Shown here piece after piece: positions 1 through 4,260 of a stretch of DNA of 64,000 nucleotides. A program made the translations under genes and the position numbers. Under the pieces are notes generated by a model. It ran no database searches and had not been told where the DNA came from. It saw only the letters and a program-made list of their open reading frames with translations. Origin of the DNA: Emticicia sp. BO119. GTDB taxonomy: Bacteria > Bacteroidota > Bacteroidia > Cytophagales > Spirosomataceae. The number at the start of each line of letters is the position of its first letter. The first letter of the stretch is position 1. The stretch covers positions 186,001 through 250,000 of the forward strand of contig NZ_JACETV010000006.1 in NCBI RefSeq assembly GCF_013912375.1, read 5' to 3'.

Positions 1-1483
1 TTCCTTCTTCAATAGCTGCCAGAATATCGAAGATTTTATCTGACCATCCGGCCATCAGAAATACTGAACCTTCGTTAACTGTGTTAACCGGGGTATTTCC
101 GTATCCAGCCAGATCAAACAGATACAAACAAGCATTTGGCGCTATTCTTTTGTATTCAGCCCAAGCCTGAGCAATCGGGCTTCCGCCATTACTATTCCAT
201 AGTTGACAGTCAGTAAAAATCATGATTTTGTCGACAACTTTTTTACGGTTAATCAAATCCTGAATTACCAGATGTCCGTTAGTTGAGTAACCTACTTCTC
301 CTTCACGACGATGGAATTCCATTACGTTTGCCAGAATATTGTTTTTAGGCACACTAATGATTTTCCAGGTATCTCCAAACATACCGGTTACTACATCCTG
401 ACAACGGTTTTGCAGCAATATGGCCAACATCAAACCGATATCAAAGTTCTGAACAGTGCTTTTTGGTGAAATCACGCGTTGCATTGAACCTGATACATCA
501 GCTGCAATTACTACTCTCGTTCGAGCATCGAAACCACGGATATTATTCGCTGAATGCTGCACAGCAGTTTCCAAAGCAGTCAGAATATTGCTTACCCGTC
601 CGTTTTGCAGATGCTTTACCTCACGGTAAGCTGACAAGAAACGGAAAGGAAATTGTTTACTATTAGCTACTGCACGAGCATTGCTCAATGTAGCACATAC
701 TTTCTCGATAGCCTCCTGGCTCACATTGGCTTCAATAATATTACGCAGGTTACGCATCATTGCCATATATCCTAGTTTTCCACTAAGAATCAATTGCTCC
801 CAAGCCTGTGATTTTGCTTCCAGTTTATCAGTTTCTGAGTCAAAATCATTCTGACCAACGGCTGACAAAGTAGCTTCCCAGGTTTGAGCAGTAGCCAGCT
901 CATCTTTAGCAATTTTGTTAAAAATGACTTGCTGAGCTTCATTTTTTGCCTTTGGGTGAACCAGAAACAAAGCATCACGCAGCTTTACATCTGTACCTGT
1001 ACGATTGTATTTGCTGAACTGGTATTCATCAAATTTATTGAAAGCCTCAGCCAGACCTTTCTGAATCTGTTTTGACAAACGGTTCAGTTTTTTGGTTTCT
1101 TTCCGTTGATTAGCCATCTGGTAATAAGCCAGCAATTCGGTAATTTCATCAGCACGCTGAATTACACGGCCAACCGTACGACTTACCAGATTATCACCTT
1201 TATGAGTCTGCGCCAACTCTGTCAGCAATACCAATGGCATTGAGCGTAGGTACATTTTTTCACGGGCGTAAACAGCCAGCTTTGCCACAAATTGGGCATC
1301 GTTTTTACGGATGAGTGCCTGAATACGAGCCAGTCGGTCATCAGCTTTTTCATAAAAAGTATCTGACAGAATACTGGTTACTATGCTGGTATATAGTTCC
1401 ATAGCAGGAGTAAGCGTATAGGCTTTTGCTCCCTGATGGTTGACAGTAACATTTTTCTCACGATTCAAAATATTGAATTTCAT
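1..1483 (-). CDS. rsr: TROVE/vWA protein, Ro60 (Rsr) family; 3' end outside the window
   Basis: About 494 codons are visible, starting at the ATG at 1483 (MKFNILNREKNV) and running off the left edge. The first 300 or so residues are helical and match a TROVE (HEAT-like ring) domain. A von Willebrand A-type domain follows, opening at about residue 322 with VVIAADVSGSM, so the MIDAS motif DxSGS is intact at about D329. Known of the family: Ro60/Rsr is a ring that binds Y RNAs on its outer face and the ends of misfolded or fragmentary RNAs in its cavity, and bacterial orthologues help exoribonucleases in rRNA and tRNA decay. Family members are about 530 aa, so only a few dozen residues should be missing. 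The gene is the last visible member of a minus-strand array of tRNA and Y-like RNAs, which fits that role. The start follows tRNA-Ile(TAT) by 75 nt. Confidence 0.92.
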   Translation of the reverse strand, partial: MKFNILNREKNVTVNHQGAKAYTLTPAMELYTSIVTSILSDTFYEKADDRLARIQALIRKNDAQFVAKLAVYAREKMYLRSMPLVLLTELAQTHKGDNLVSRTVGRVIQRADEITELLAYYQMANQRKETKKLNRLSKQIQKGLAEAFNKFDEYQFSKYNRTGTDVKLRDALFLVHPKAKNEAQQVIFNKIAKDELATAQTWEATLSAVGQNDFDSETDKLEAKSQAWEQLILSGKLGYMAMMRNLRNIIEANVSQEAIEKVCATLSNARAVANSKQFPFRFLSAYREVKHLQNGRVSNILTALETAVQHSANNIRGFDARTRVVIAADVSGSMQRVISPKSTVQNFDIGLMLAILLQNRCQDVVTGMFGDTWKIISVPKNNILANVMEFHRREGEVGYSTNGHLVIQDLINRKKVVDKIMIFTDCQLWNSNGGSPIAQAWAEYKRIAPNACLYLFDLAGYGNTPVNTVNEGSVFLMAGWSDKIFDILAAIEEG

Positions 1484-1514
1484 GGTTGAAAAAATTTTGT
1501 TTGAATAACGCCAT

Positions 1515-1531
1515 CTCAGAACCATTCTGAG
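1515..1531 (-). other. Hairpin between the last tRNA and rsr
   Basis: Perfect 7-bp inverted repeat (CTCAGAA, 3-nt loop, TTCTGAG) in the short leader between tRNA-Ile(TAT) and the rsr start codon. There is no T-run, so it is not a clear terminator. It may cap the processed mRNA 5' end after the upstream tRNA is cut away. That role is inference. Confidence 0.4.
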
Positions 1532-1557
1532 AGGAAGTATTTGATGCACCAAACTTG

Positions 1558-1629
1558 TAGTCTGAGATAGAATCGAACTATCGACCAGTTTTGTATAAGA
1601 AAACCGCTCTACCATTGAGCTATCAAACT
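1558..1629 (-). tRNA. tRNA-Ile-like, anticodon TAT
   Basis: Full cloverleaf: acceptor AGTTTGA/TCAGACT, D-stem GCTC/GAGC, anticodon stem GTTTT/AAAAC with loop CTTATAC, T-arm GATAG-TTCGATT-CTATC, A73, no encoded CCA. The anticodon TAT would read AUA codons directly. Most bacteria instead use a lysidine-modified CAT anticodon for AUA, so this is an uncommon isoacceptor. It starts 1 nt after Y RNA 5 and is the last tRNA before rsr. Confidence 0.85.
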
Positions 1630-1630
1630 A

Positions 1631-1703
1631 ATTTCAGGGCTATTATCGAAAAGAGTAAACAAAGTTTTAAAGTCGAAGTAACTCTTATCCACGGCACCTG
1701 ATG
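1631..1703 (-). ncRNA. Y-like RNA 5 (minimal, no tRNA module)
   Basis: It has terminal stem ATCAGG/CCTGAAAT, the conserved 5' strand GTGCCGTGGATAAGAGT then TACTTCGA, and the 3' strand ACTCTTTTCGATAATAGCC. The inner helix AAGAGT/ACTCTT is closed by only a short A/T-rich loop, so the tRNA-like module of copies 1 and 3 is absent. It is wedged between tRNA-Lys (ends 1704) and tRNA-Ile (starts 1629) with almost no spacer. Cutting at the tRNA-Lys 3' end and the tRNA-Ile 5' end would release exactly this RNA. Assignment as a Ro-binding Y RNA is inference from structure and the adjacent rsr. Confidence 0.7.
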
Positions 1704-1792
1704 TTACTCTGGTCAGGTTCGAACGGCAGCGGCCGACCGTTGACGACTCCCAGCTTAAAAGGCTGGTACTCTACCAACTGAGTTACAAAGTA
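1704..1792 (-). tRNA. tRNA-Lys(TTT) with a 16-nt hairpin insertion in the T-arm
   Basis: Acceptor TACTTTG/CAGAGTA with A73, D-arm AACTC..GAGT, anticodon stem CCAGC/GCTGG with loop CTTTTAA. The T-arm is interrupted: after GTCA(A) comes a 16-nt insert CGGTCGGCCGCTGCCG, then the normal T-loop TTCGAAC and 3' strand CTGAC. Removing the insert restores a nearly perfect tRNA-Lys. The insert can fold as CGGC-CGCT-GCCG. The same kind of insert, also beginning CGG, occurs at the same place in the Ser(TGA) and Phe-like tRNAs of this array. Confidence 0.85.
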
Positions 1793-1810
1793 ATAGTATA
1801 AACTATCCAG

Positions 1811-1883
1811 CAATCAGATAAGGACTTGAACCTCAATCTTCGGGGCCAAATCCCGATGTCTTGACCAATTAGACGATCCGATT
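1811..1883 (-). tRNA. tRNA-Gln(TTG)
   Basis: Acceptor AATCGGA/TCTGATT with one G-T pair, D-stem GTCT/AGAC, anticodon stem TCGGG/CCCGA with loop ATTTGGC, T-arm TGAGG-TTCAAGT-CCTTA, and discriminator G73 as expected for Gln. No insertion and no encoded CCA. An ordinary-looking member of the array. Confidence 0.88.
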
Positions 1884-1916
1884 GTATAATCACAGCATTA
1901 ACGAAAAAATATAATG
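1884..1916 (-). other. Spacer hairpin with the recurring GCTGTGAT motif
   Basis: Between tRNA-Asn and tRNA-Gln the minus strand forms a stem GCATTA/TAATGC (the first G is the tRNA-Asn discriminator) and continues ATGCTGTGATTAT. The string GCTGTGAT also occurs in the spacers at 2124-2137 and 3731-3738 in the same orientation. No function is assigned. Confidence 0.4.
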
Positions 1917-1989
1917 CTACCTCAGTTGGTGTCGAACCAACGACCATCACCTTAACAGGGTGCTGCTCTACCGACTGAGCTATGAGGTA
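1917..1989 (-). tRNA. tRNA-Asn(GTT)
   Basis: Acceptor TACCTCA/TGAGGTA, D-arm GCTC/GAGC, anticodon loop CTGTTAA on a 4-bp stem plus a G-A mismatch, T-arm GTTGG-TTCGACA-CCAAC, G73 as in Asn. No encoded CCA. It starts 8 nt downstream of Y RNA 4. Confidence 0.88.
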
Positions 1990-1997
1990 ATCTTAAA

Positions 1998-2096
1998 AAT
2001 GAGGGCAAAAAGCAAAAAGTGCGTTTTAAGGATTCGAACCTTTCAGAATTTCTTCTGGTCACCAAGCGAAGTAACACTTTTTTACGGCACCTCATT
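1998..2096 (-). ncRNA. Y-like RNA 4 (short, T-arm-only module)
   Basis: Terminal stem AATGAGG/CCTCATT, conserved strands GTGCCGTAAAAAAGTG-TTACTTCGC and GCACTTTTTGCTTTTTGCC, inner helix AAAGTG/CACTTT. The last covaries with AGAGT/ACTCT in the other copies. The module keeps a T-arm mimic (AAGG-TTCGAAT-CCTT) plus a hairpin with a GAAA loop, but no D-arm or acceptor-like stem. tRNA-Asn begins 8 nt downstream. Confidence 0.72.
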
Positions 2097-2100
2097 GCAC

Positions 2101-2150
2101 CTGATTTAGGCGTTAGTCACAAATAATCACAGCATTTTTGCCTAATCAAG
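2101..2150 (-). other. Long bulged stem in the array spacer
   Basis: On the minus strand, TTGATTAGGC pairs with GCCTAAATCAG across about 28 nt, with a single bulge. The loop contains ATGCTGTGATTAT, a motif repeated at 1889-1901 and in part at 3731-3738. It lies directly 5' of Y RNA 4. It may be another small structured RNA or a processing site. No family was recognised. Confidence 0.4.
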
Positions 2151-2156
2151 TATTAA

Positions 2157-2179
2157 TCAAAGCCATTTCTGGCATTTGA
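2157..2179 (-). other. Hairpin with GAAA tetraloop
   Basis: A strong hairpin just 3' of tRNA-His: TCAAA-T-GCCA, GAAA loop, TGGC-TTTGA. There is no T-run. It probably marks or stabilises the tRNA-His 3' trailer or the next precursor. Confidence 0.4.
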
Positions 2180-2182
2180 TTG

Positions 2183-2272
2183 GTTGCGATATGAGATTCG
2201 ACCTCATCTTAACGGCTCCACAAACCATCGCGTAAACAATTACGCTGTGTAAACCACTACACTAATCGCAAC
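2183..2272 (-). tRNA. tRNA-His(GTG) with a hairpin insertion at position 26
   Basis: It carries the His identity pair G-1:C73, acceptor TTGCGAT/ATCGCAA, D-stem GTGT/ACAC, anticodon stem ATGGT/GCCGT with loop TTGTGGA, T-arm ATGAG-GTCGAAT-CTCAT. Between the D-arm and anticodon arm lies an extra hairpin (GCGTAA-TTGT-TTACGC) of about 16 nt. T54 is replaced by G. The insertion differs in site and sequence from the T-arm insertions in the Lys, Ser and Phe-like tRNAs. Confidence 0.8.
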
Positions 2273-2280
2273 ATTTTAAA

Positions 2281-2421
2281 AATAAGCAAGGTAAATGGCG
2301 ACAAAAGGCTTTTAAGTGCTCTAACCACCTGAGCTAATAGACCGAAGTCTATAAAGGACTCGAACCTTTGACCTCTGCGTTATCAATGCGAAGTAACTCT
2401 TATCTACGACACTTGCTTATT
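2281..2421 (-). ncRNA. Y-like RNA 3 with a permuted tRNA-Ile module
   Basis: A 10-bp terminal stem (AATAAGCAAG/CTTGCTTATT) encloses the conserved GTGTCGTAGATAAGAG-TTACTTCGC and TTTTGTCGCCATTTACC strands. The module reads as a circularly permuted tRNA-Ile(GAT): first TTGATAA-CGCAG-AGGTC, T-arm AAAGG-TTCGAGT-CCTTT and 3' acceptor ATAGAC, then a TTCG tetraloop, then 5' acceptor GTCTAT, TA and D-arm GCTC-AGGTGGTTA-GAGC. The Y stem therefore replaces the anticodon end, and the acceptor end is capped so it cannot be aminoacylated. Known bacterial Y RNAs (YrlA type) mimic tRNA in this way. Confidence 0.82.
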
Positions 2422-2422
2422 T

Positions 2423-2740
2423 TTAATTTATACTCGGATATTTTGCATCCATCTCATCAATGATTGAATACGGACTTCCGCTTTCAATCAAATGAATATT
2501 CACGAATCCGTTTTCCGGTTTAATTACAGAATCTTCGGCCATAACAGAACCTGTATGCTTTCCTGCTCCTTTCTTGTTTTCTATATTACCAGTACCTGGA
2601 TTATAGCTTCCCCAATCTGCCATTCTTCCATTGCCGATAGGCTCTATATAATATTTTCTGCCAGTTCGGAAAGAAGTGACAATATGTCTTCCGGTCTCTT
2701 CAGAGTTTACCAAGAAATATCTGATAACATCATTTTTCAT
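2423..2740 (-). CDS. Hypothetical 105-aa protein inside the RNA array
   Basis: Complete ORF starting MKNDVIRYFLVNSEETGRHI. It is rich in Gly, Asn and charged residues, with no signal peptide or membrane segment. No family was recognised. It includes a stretch GRKYYIEPIGNGRMADWGSY and ends with an acidic segment (IIDEMDAKYP). It is the only protein gene between the PcfJ-like gene and rsr, sits between tRNA-Glu and Y RNA 3, and stops 2 nt before the Y RNA 3 stem. The uninterrupted frame in a region otherwise made of RNA genes supports it being real. By position it may act with Rsr or the Y RNAs, but that is only guilt by association. Confidence 0.7.
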   Translation of the reverse strand: MKNDVIRYFLVNSEETGRHIVTSFRTGRKYYIEPIGNGRMADWGSYNPGTGNIENKKGAGKHTGSVMAEDSVIKPENGFVNIHLIESGSPYSIIDEMDAKYPSIN

Positions 2741-2771
2741 TGTATTAACTATTAAATTTTAAGACTTCATG

Positions 2772-2845
2772 TACTTGGTACGGGGGTCGAACCCGTAATT
2801 TCCACCGTGAAAGAGTGGCGGCTTAGCCAATTTGCCTAACCGAGC
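2772..2845 (-). tRNA. tRNA-Glu(TTC)
   Basis: Acceptor GCTCGGT/ACCAAGT with one C-A mismatch, D-stem GGC/GCC with a Glu-like loop, anticodon stem CCACT/GGTGG with loop CTTTCAC, T-arm ACGGG-TTCGACC-CCCGT, A73, no CCA. It starts 6 nt after Y RNA 2. Confidence 0.87.
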
Positions 2846-2851
2846 GGATTA

Positions 2852-3015
2852 ATCAAGGTAACAAGCGAGCAGTCTGCTATGGGCTCATCTTTCATGAACT
2901 TGGTTGCGTCTTAAATTTCGACTACTGCAAAACCTTACAAATAGGGTTTGTACCTCACGGCAACTACCTATATCTCAACCCCGAAACGAAGTATGACTCC
3001 TCTACGACACTTGAT
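2852..3015 (-). ncRNA. Y-like RNA 2 (divergent module)
   Basis: Terminal stem ATCAAG/CTTGAT; conserved strands GTGTCGTAGAGGAGTC-ATACTTCG and GACTGCTCGCTTGTTACC; inner helix GAGTC/GACT, covarying with other copies. The roughly 105-nt module lacks a clear T-arm. It has a possible GTTGC/GCAAC stem, a small AACC/GGTT hairpin and a TCAT-GAAAG-ATGA hairpin. It is the largest Y copy and the least tRNA-like. It lies between tRNA-Pro (ends 3018) and tRNA-Glu (starts 2845), close to both. Confidence 0.65.
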
Positions 3016-3017
3016 AG

Positions 3018-3092
3018 TCTAGGTGGCAAGATTCGAACTTGCGAACCGATGTTTCCAAAACACCGTTGTATAACCATCTGCATAACACCTAG
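3018..3092 (-). tRNA. tRNA-Pro(TGG), weak D-stem
   Basis: Acceptor CTAGGTG/CACCTAG with A73, anticodon stem GGTGT/ACATC with loop TTTGGAA, variable GGTTC, T-arm GCAAG-TTCGAAT-CTTGC. The D-arm keeps the AGATGGTTA loop but its stem does not pair well. No CCA is encoded. It starts 4 nt after Y RNA 1 and is followed within 3 nt by Y RNA 2. Confidence 0.85.
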
Positions 3093-3096
3093 TTTT

Positions 3097-3246
3097 TAAA
3101 GAAGGCAAATAGCGAAAAGAGTCTATTACGTTGGTCTACCGGACTGAGCTACTGCCTGAATGACGTACTTGTCAGGCAGACCGGATTTGAACCGGCGACA
3201 CACGGCGTTGAAGGCGAAGTAACTCTCATCTACGGCACTTCTTTTT
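3097..3246 (-). ncRNA. Y-like RNA 1 with a permuted tRNA module
   Basis: Terminal stem AAAGAAG/CTTCTTT; conserved strands GTGCCGTAGATGAGAGT-TACTTCGC and ACTCTTTTCGCTATTTGCC; inner helix GAGAGT/ACTCTT. The module is a permuted tRNA: T-arm GCCGG-TTCAAAT-CCGGT, 3' acceptor CTGCCTG and A, a 13-nt linker, 5' acceptor CAGGCAG, TA, then a D-arm GCTC-AGTCCGGTA-GACC with one mismatch. The anticodon-side strands CAACG and CGTGTG pair with a bulge and lead into the Y stem. This is the layout expected of a YrlA-type Y RNA. Confidence 0.82.
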
Positions 3247-3434
3247 GTTTTTATCCTTATCAAAGAACTTAATTATCAATTTGATGCTACAAAGTTTCAC
3301 ACGCACTACGCAGCCTTTTTGCGTAGTAAAAAATATTTTTTCAAAGCAAATACAAATACCTAATAATCAAATATTTACAATTTGAAATATTCTAAAGAGC
3401 ATTGCAATTCAACTTAATAACTTTTCATACTCTG
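3247..3434 (-). other. Spacer within the array, with one palindrome
   Basis: This 188-nt AT-rich gap is the longest RNA-free stretch in the array. It contains a strong inverted repeat (ACTACGCA/TGCGTAGT, 3305-3327). It may hold an internal promoter for the downstream part, but I found no clean TAnnTTTG box on the minus strand. No tRNA or ORF is visible. Confidence 0.4.
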
Positions 3435-3505
3435 TTACCGGACAAGGAGTCGAACCTTGGTCTTAACGTTCGTATCGTTATATCCTTCTTCTGGACGATC
3501 CGGTA
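3435..3505 (-). tRNA. tRNA-Arg(ACG)
   Basis: Acceptor TACCGGA/TCCGGTA with A73, D-stem GTCC/GGAT with a short loop, anticodon stem TAACG/CGTTA with loop ATACGAA, T-arm CAAGG-TTCGACT-CCTTG. No CCA is encoded. No insertion. It precedes the 188-nt spacer. Confidence 0.85.
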
Positions 3506-3514
3506 ATTTACTGA

Positions 3515-3599
3515 TGGAAAAAACAGGAATCGAACCGCGCGGCGGCCGCCTATATGGCTGGTGTTTCAAACAAGTGCCTTGATCAACTTGGCTATTCCC
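3515..3599 (-). tRNA. tRNA-like, probably Phe(GAA), with a 14-nt T-arm insertion
   Basis: D-arm GCC..GGC; anticodon stem CTTGT/ACCAG (one mismatch) with loop TTGAAAC gives GAA. An alternative frame of the loop would give TGA (Ser), but the stem then fails. T-stem ATAGG/CCTGT pairs only if a 14-nt block CGGCCGCCGCGCGG (3548-3535) is removed from between G53 and T54. That block folds as CCGC-CGC-GCGG after CGG. Acceptor GGGAATA/TTTTTCC is weak and spacing at positions 8-9 is irregular, so function in translation is doubtful. Confidence 0.65.
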
Positions 3600-3616
3600 A
3601 TATTTCAATCATCATT

Positions 3617-3702
3617 TGGCAGAGAGCAGAAGAATCGAACTTCATTCACGCATGAACCAACTACTTAGCAGGCAGTGTCCTGCCCAGCAGGAATTACTCT
3701 CT
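3617..3702 (-). tRNA. tRNA-Ser(GCT)
   Basis: Acceptor AGAGAGT/GCTCTCT with G73 and an encoded CCA, anticodon stem ACTGC/GTAGT with loop CTGCTAA, class II variable hairpin TTCA-TGCG-TGAA, T-arm TGAAG-TTCGATT-CTTCT with one mismatch. No insertion. With the tyrosine tRNA it is one of two in the array that encode CCA. Confidence 0.87.
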
Positions 3703-3710
3703 AAAAATGT

Positions 3711-3778
3711 ATGAATCAAGCTGCACATTCTATCACAGCCAGGGTAATTGCGGCAATATTACAATTACCCTGATTCAT
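3711..3778 (-). ncRNA. Unassigned structured RNA with a three-stem fold
   Basis: The minus strand forms an 8-bp closing stem (ATGAATCA/TGATTCAT). It encloses a long hairpin (GGGTAATTG/CAATTACCC) and a second hairpin (GCTG/CAGC) containing GCTGTGATAGAATG. It resembles a tRNA reduced to two arms but has no T-loop or anticodon arm. It lies between tRNA-Tyr and tRNA-Ser(GCT) and is flanked by tRNA ends, so processing would release it. I did not recognise the family. Confidence 0.5.
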
Positions 3779-3799
3779 CTTTTGGTTTCATCTCTTTTA

Positions 3800-3885
3800 T
3801 GGTGGGAAAAGTGCGAATCGAACACACAAGGCTCAGAGCAACGGTGTTACAAACCGCCCCGCTTCCACTTACGGACTATTTTCCC
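3800..3885 (-). tRNA. tRNA-Tyr(GTA)
   Basis: Acceptor GGGAAAA/TTTTCCC, A73 and encoded CCA; anticodon stem GCGGT/ACCGT with loop TTGTAAC; class II variable arm GCT-CTG-AGC; T-arm GTGTG-TTCGATT-CGCAC. It looks intact. Confidence 0.88.
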
Positions 3886-3927
3886 TTAATTATTTATTAA
3901 AATCAGCTTATATTATACTGAATTTAG

Positions 3928-4001
3928 TAAGCATGATTGGATTCGAACCAACATCTAACTGTTTCTGAGACAGCTCTCTCTTCCGATTGGAGTACACGCT
4001 C
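3928..4001 (-). tRNA. tRNA with Leu anticodon CAG but class I variable loop
   Basis: Acceptor GAGCGTG/CATGCTT with two G-T pairs and A73, D-stem CTCC/AGAG with one mismatch, anticodon stem GCTGT/ACAGT with loop CTCAGAA, variable TAGAT, T-arm GTTGG-TTCGAAT-CCAAT. Real bacterial leucine tRNAs have a long variable arm and this one does not. It may be mischarged, uncharged or not a translation tRNA. Confidence 0.8.
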
Positions 4002-4012
4002 ATTTAATTTTG

Positions 4013-4110
4013 CAGAGGCAATAGGAATCGAATCGCGCGGCGACCGCCCATACTACTTTTCAGTATTACTTGTTTTCAAGACAAGCTCCTCGTCCATTCG
4101 GGCTACCTCC
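4013..4110 (-). tRNA. tRNA-Ser(TGA) with a 14-nt T-arm hairpin insertion
   Basis: Acceptor GGAGGTA/TGCCTCT with discriminator G73 typical of Ser, anticodon stem CTTGT/ACAAG with loop CTTGAAA, class II variable arm. T-stem ATGGG pairs with CCTAT only when 14 nt (CGGTCGCCGCGCGA, 4046-4033) between G53 and T54 are looped out. The insert folds TCGC-CGC-GCGA. The first RNA of the array in transcription order. Confidence 0.84.
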
Positions 4111-4122
4111 GTTTTGTTATTT

Positions 4123-4165
4123 GCATGGAGCAGGAGCATCAAGCCACTCCTGCAATTCTCCATGC
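4123..4165 (-). other. Strong hairpin ahead of the array
   Basis: GCATGGA and GCAGGAG pair with CTCCTGC and TCCATGC, with a 5-nt bulge on one side and a 10-nt loop. It lies 95 nt past the PcfJ-like stop codon and just ahead of the first tRNA. There is no T-run, so it probably protects an mRNA 3' end or marks a processing site rather than terminating transcription. Confidence 0.45.
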
Positions 4166-4260
4166 GTATTGTGTTGATTTAGTGAGTTTATTCTACGTTA
4201 TTATACTCTATAATCGTCTATACTATCATATTTATACGTCCTCGACTCTTTAGATATTAT

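Noticed and set aside
463..1075. Small ORFs on both strands inside the TROVE gene
   Set aside because: They overlap the rsr reading frame, which has continuous family similarity over the whole stretch.
1631..3246. Two-piece (permuted) tmRNA as an explanation for the permuted tRNA modules
   Set aside because: No tag ORF or resume codon is present, there is no tRNA-Ala-like acceptor with a G-U pair, and five copies next to rsr fit Y RNAs far better.
1631..3246. Group I intron or small self-cleaving ribozyme for the repeated GUGYCGURGA / UACUUCG element
   Set aside because: The catalytic cores of group I, twister, pistol and hatchet RNAs are not recognisable. The stem-and-module layout and the neighbouring rsr point to Y RNAs. 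A ribozyme activity cannot be fully ruled out without tests.
3707..4182. Two ORFs of 60 and 81 codons on the plus strand over the tRNA array
   Set aside because: They lie antisense to tRNA-Tyr, tRNA-Leu and tRNA-Ser genes, and their sequence is explained by those RNAs. No start signal or protein-like pattern.
1484..4260. CRISPR array or prophage remnant as an explanation for the repeats
   Set aside because: Repeats are RNA structures with differing sequence, not identical repeats with spacers. No cas, integrase, capsid or lysis gene is seen in the window.
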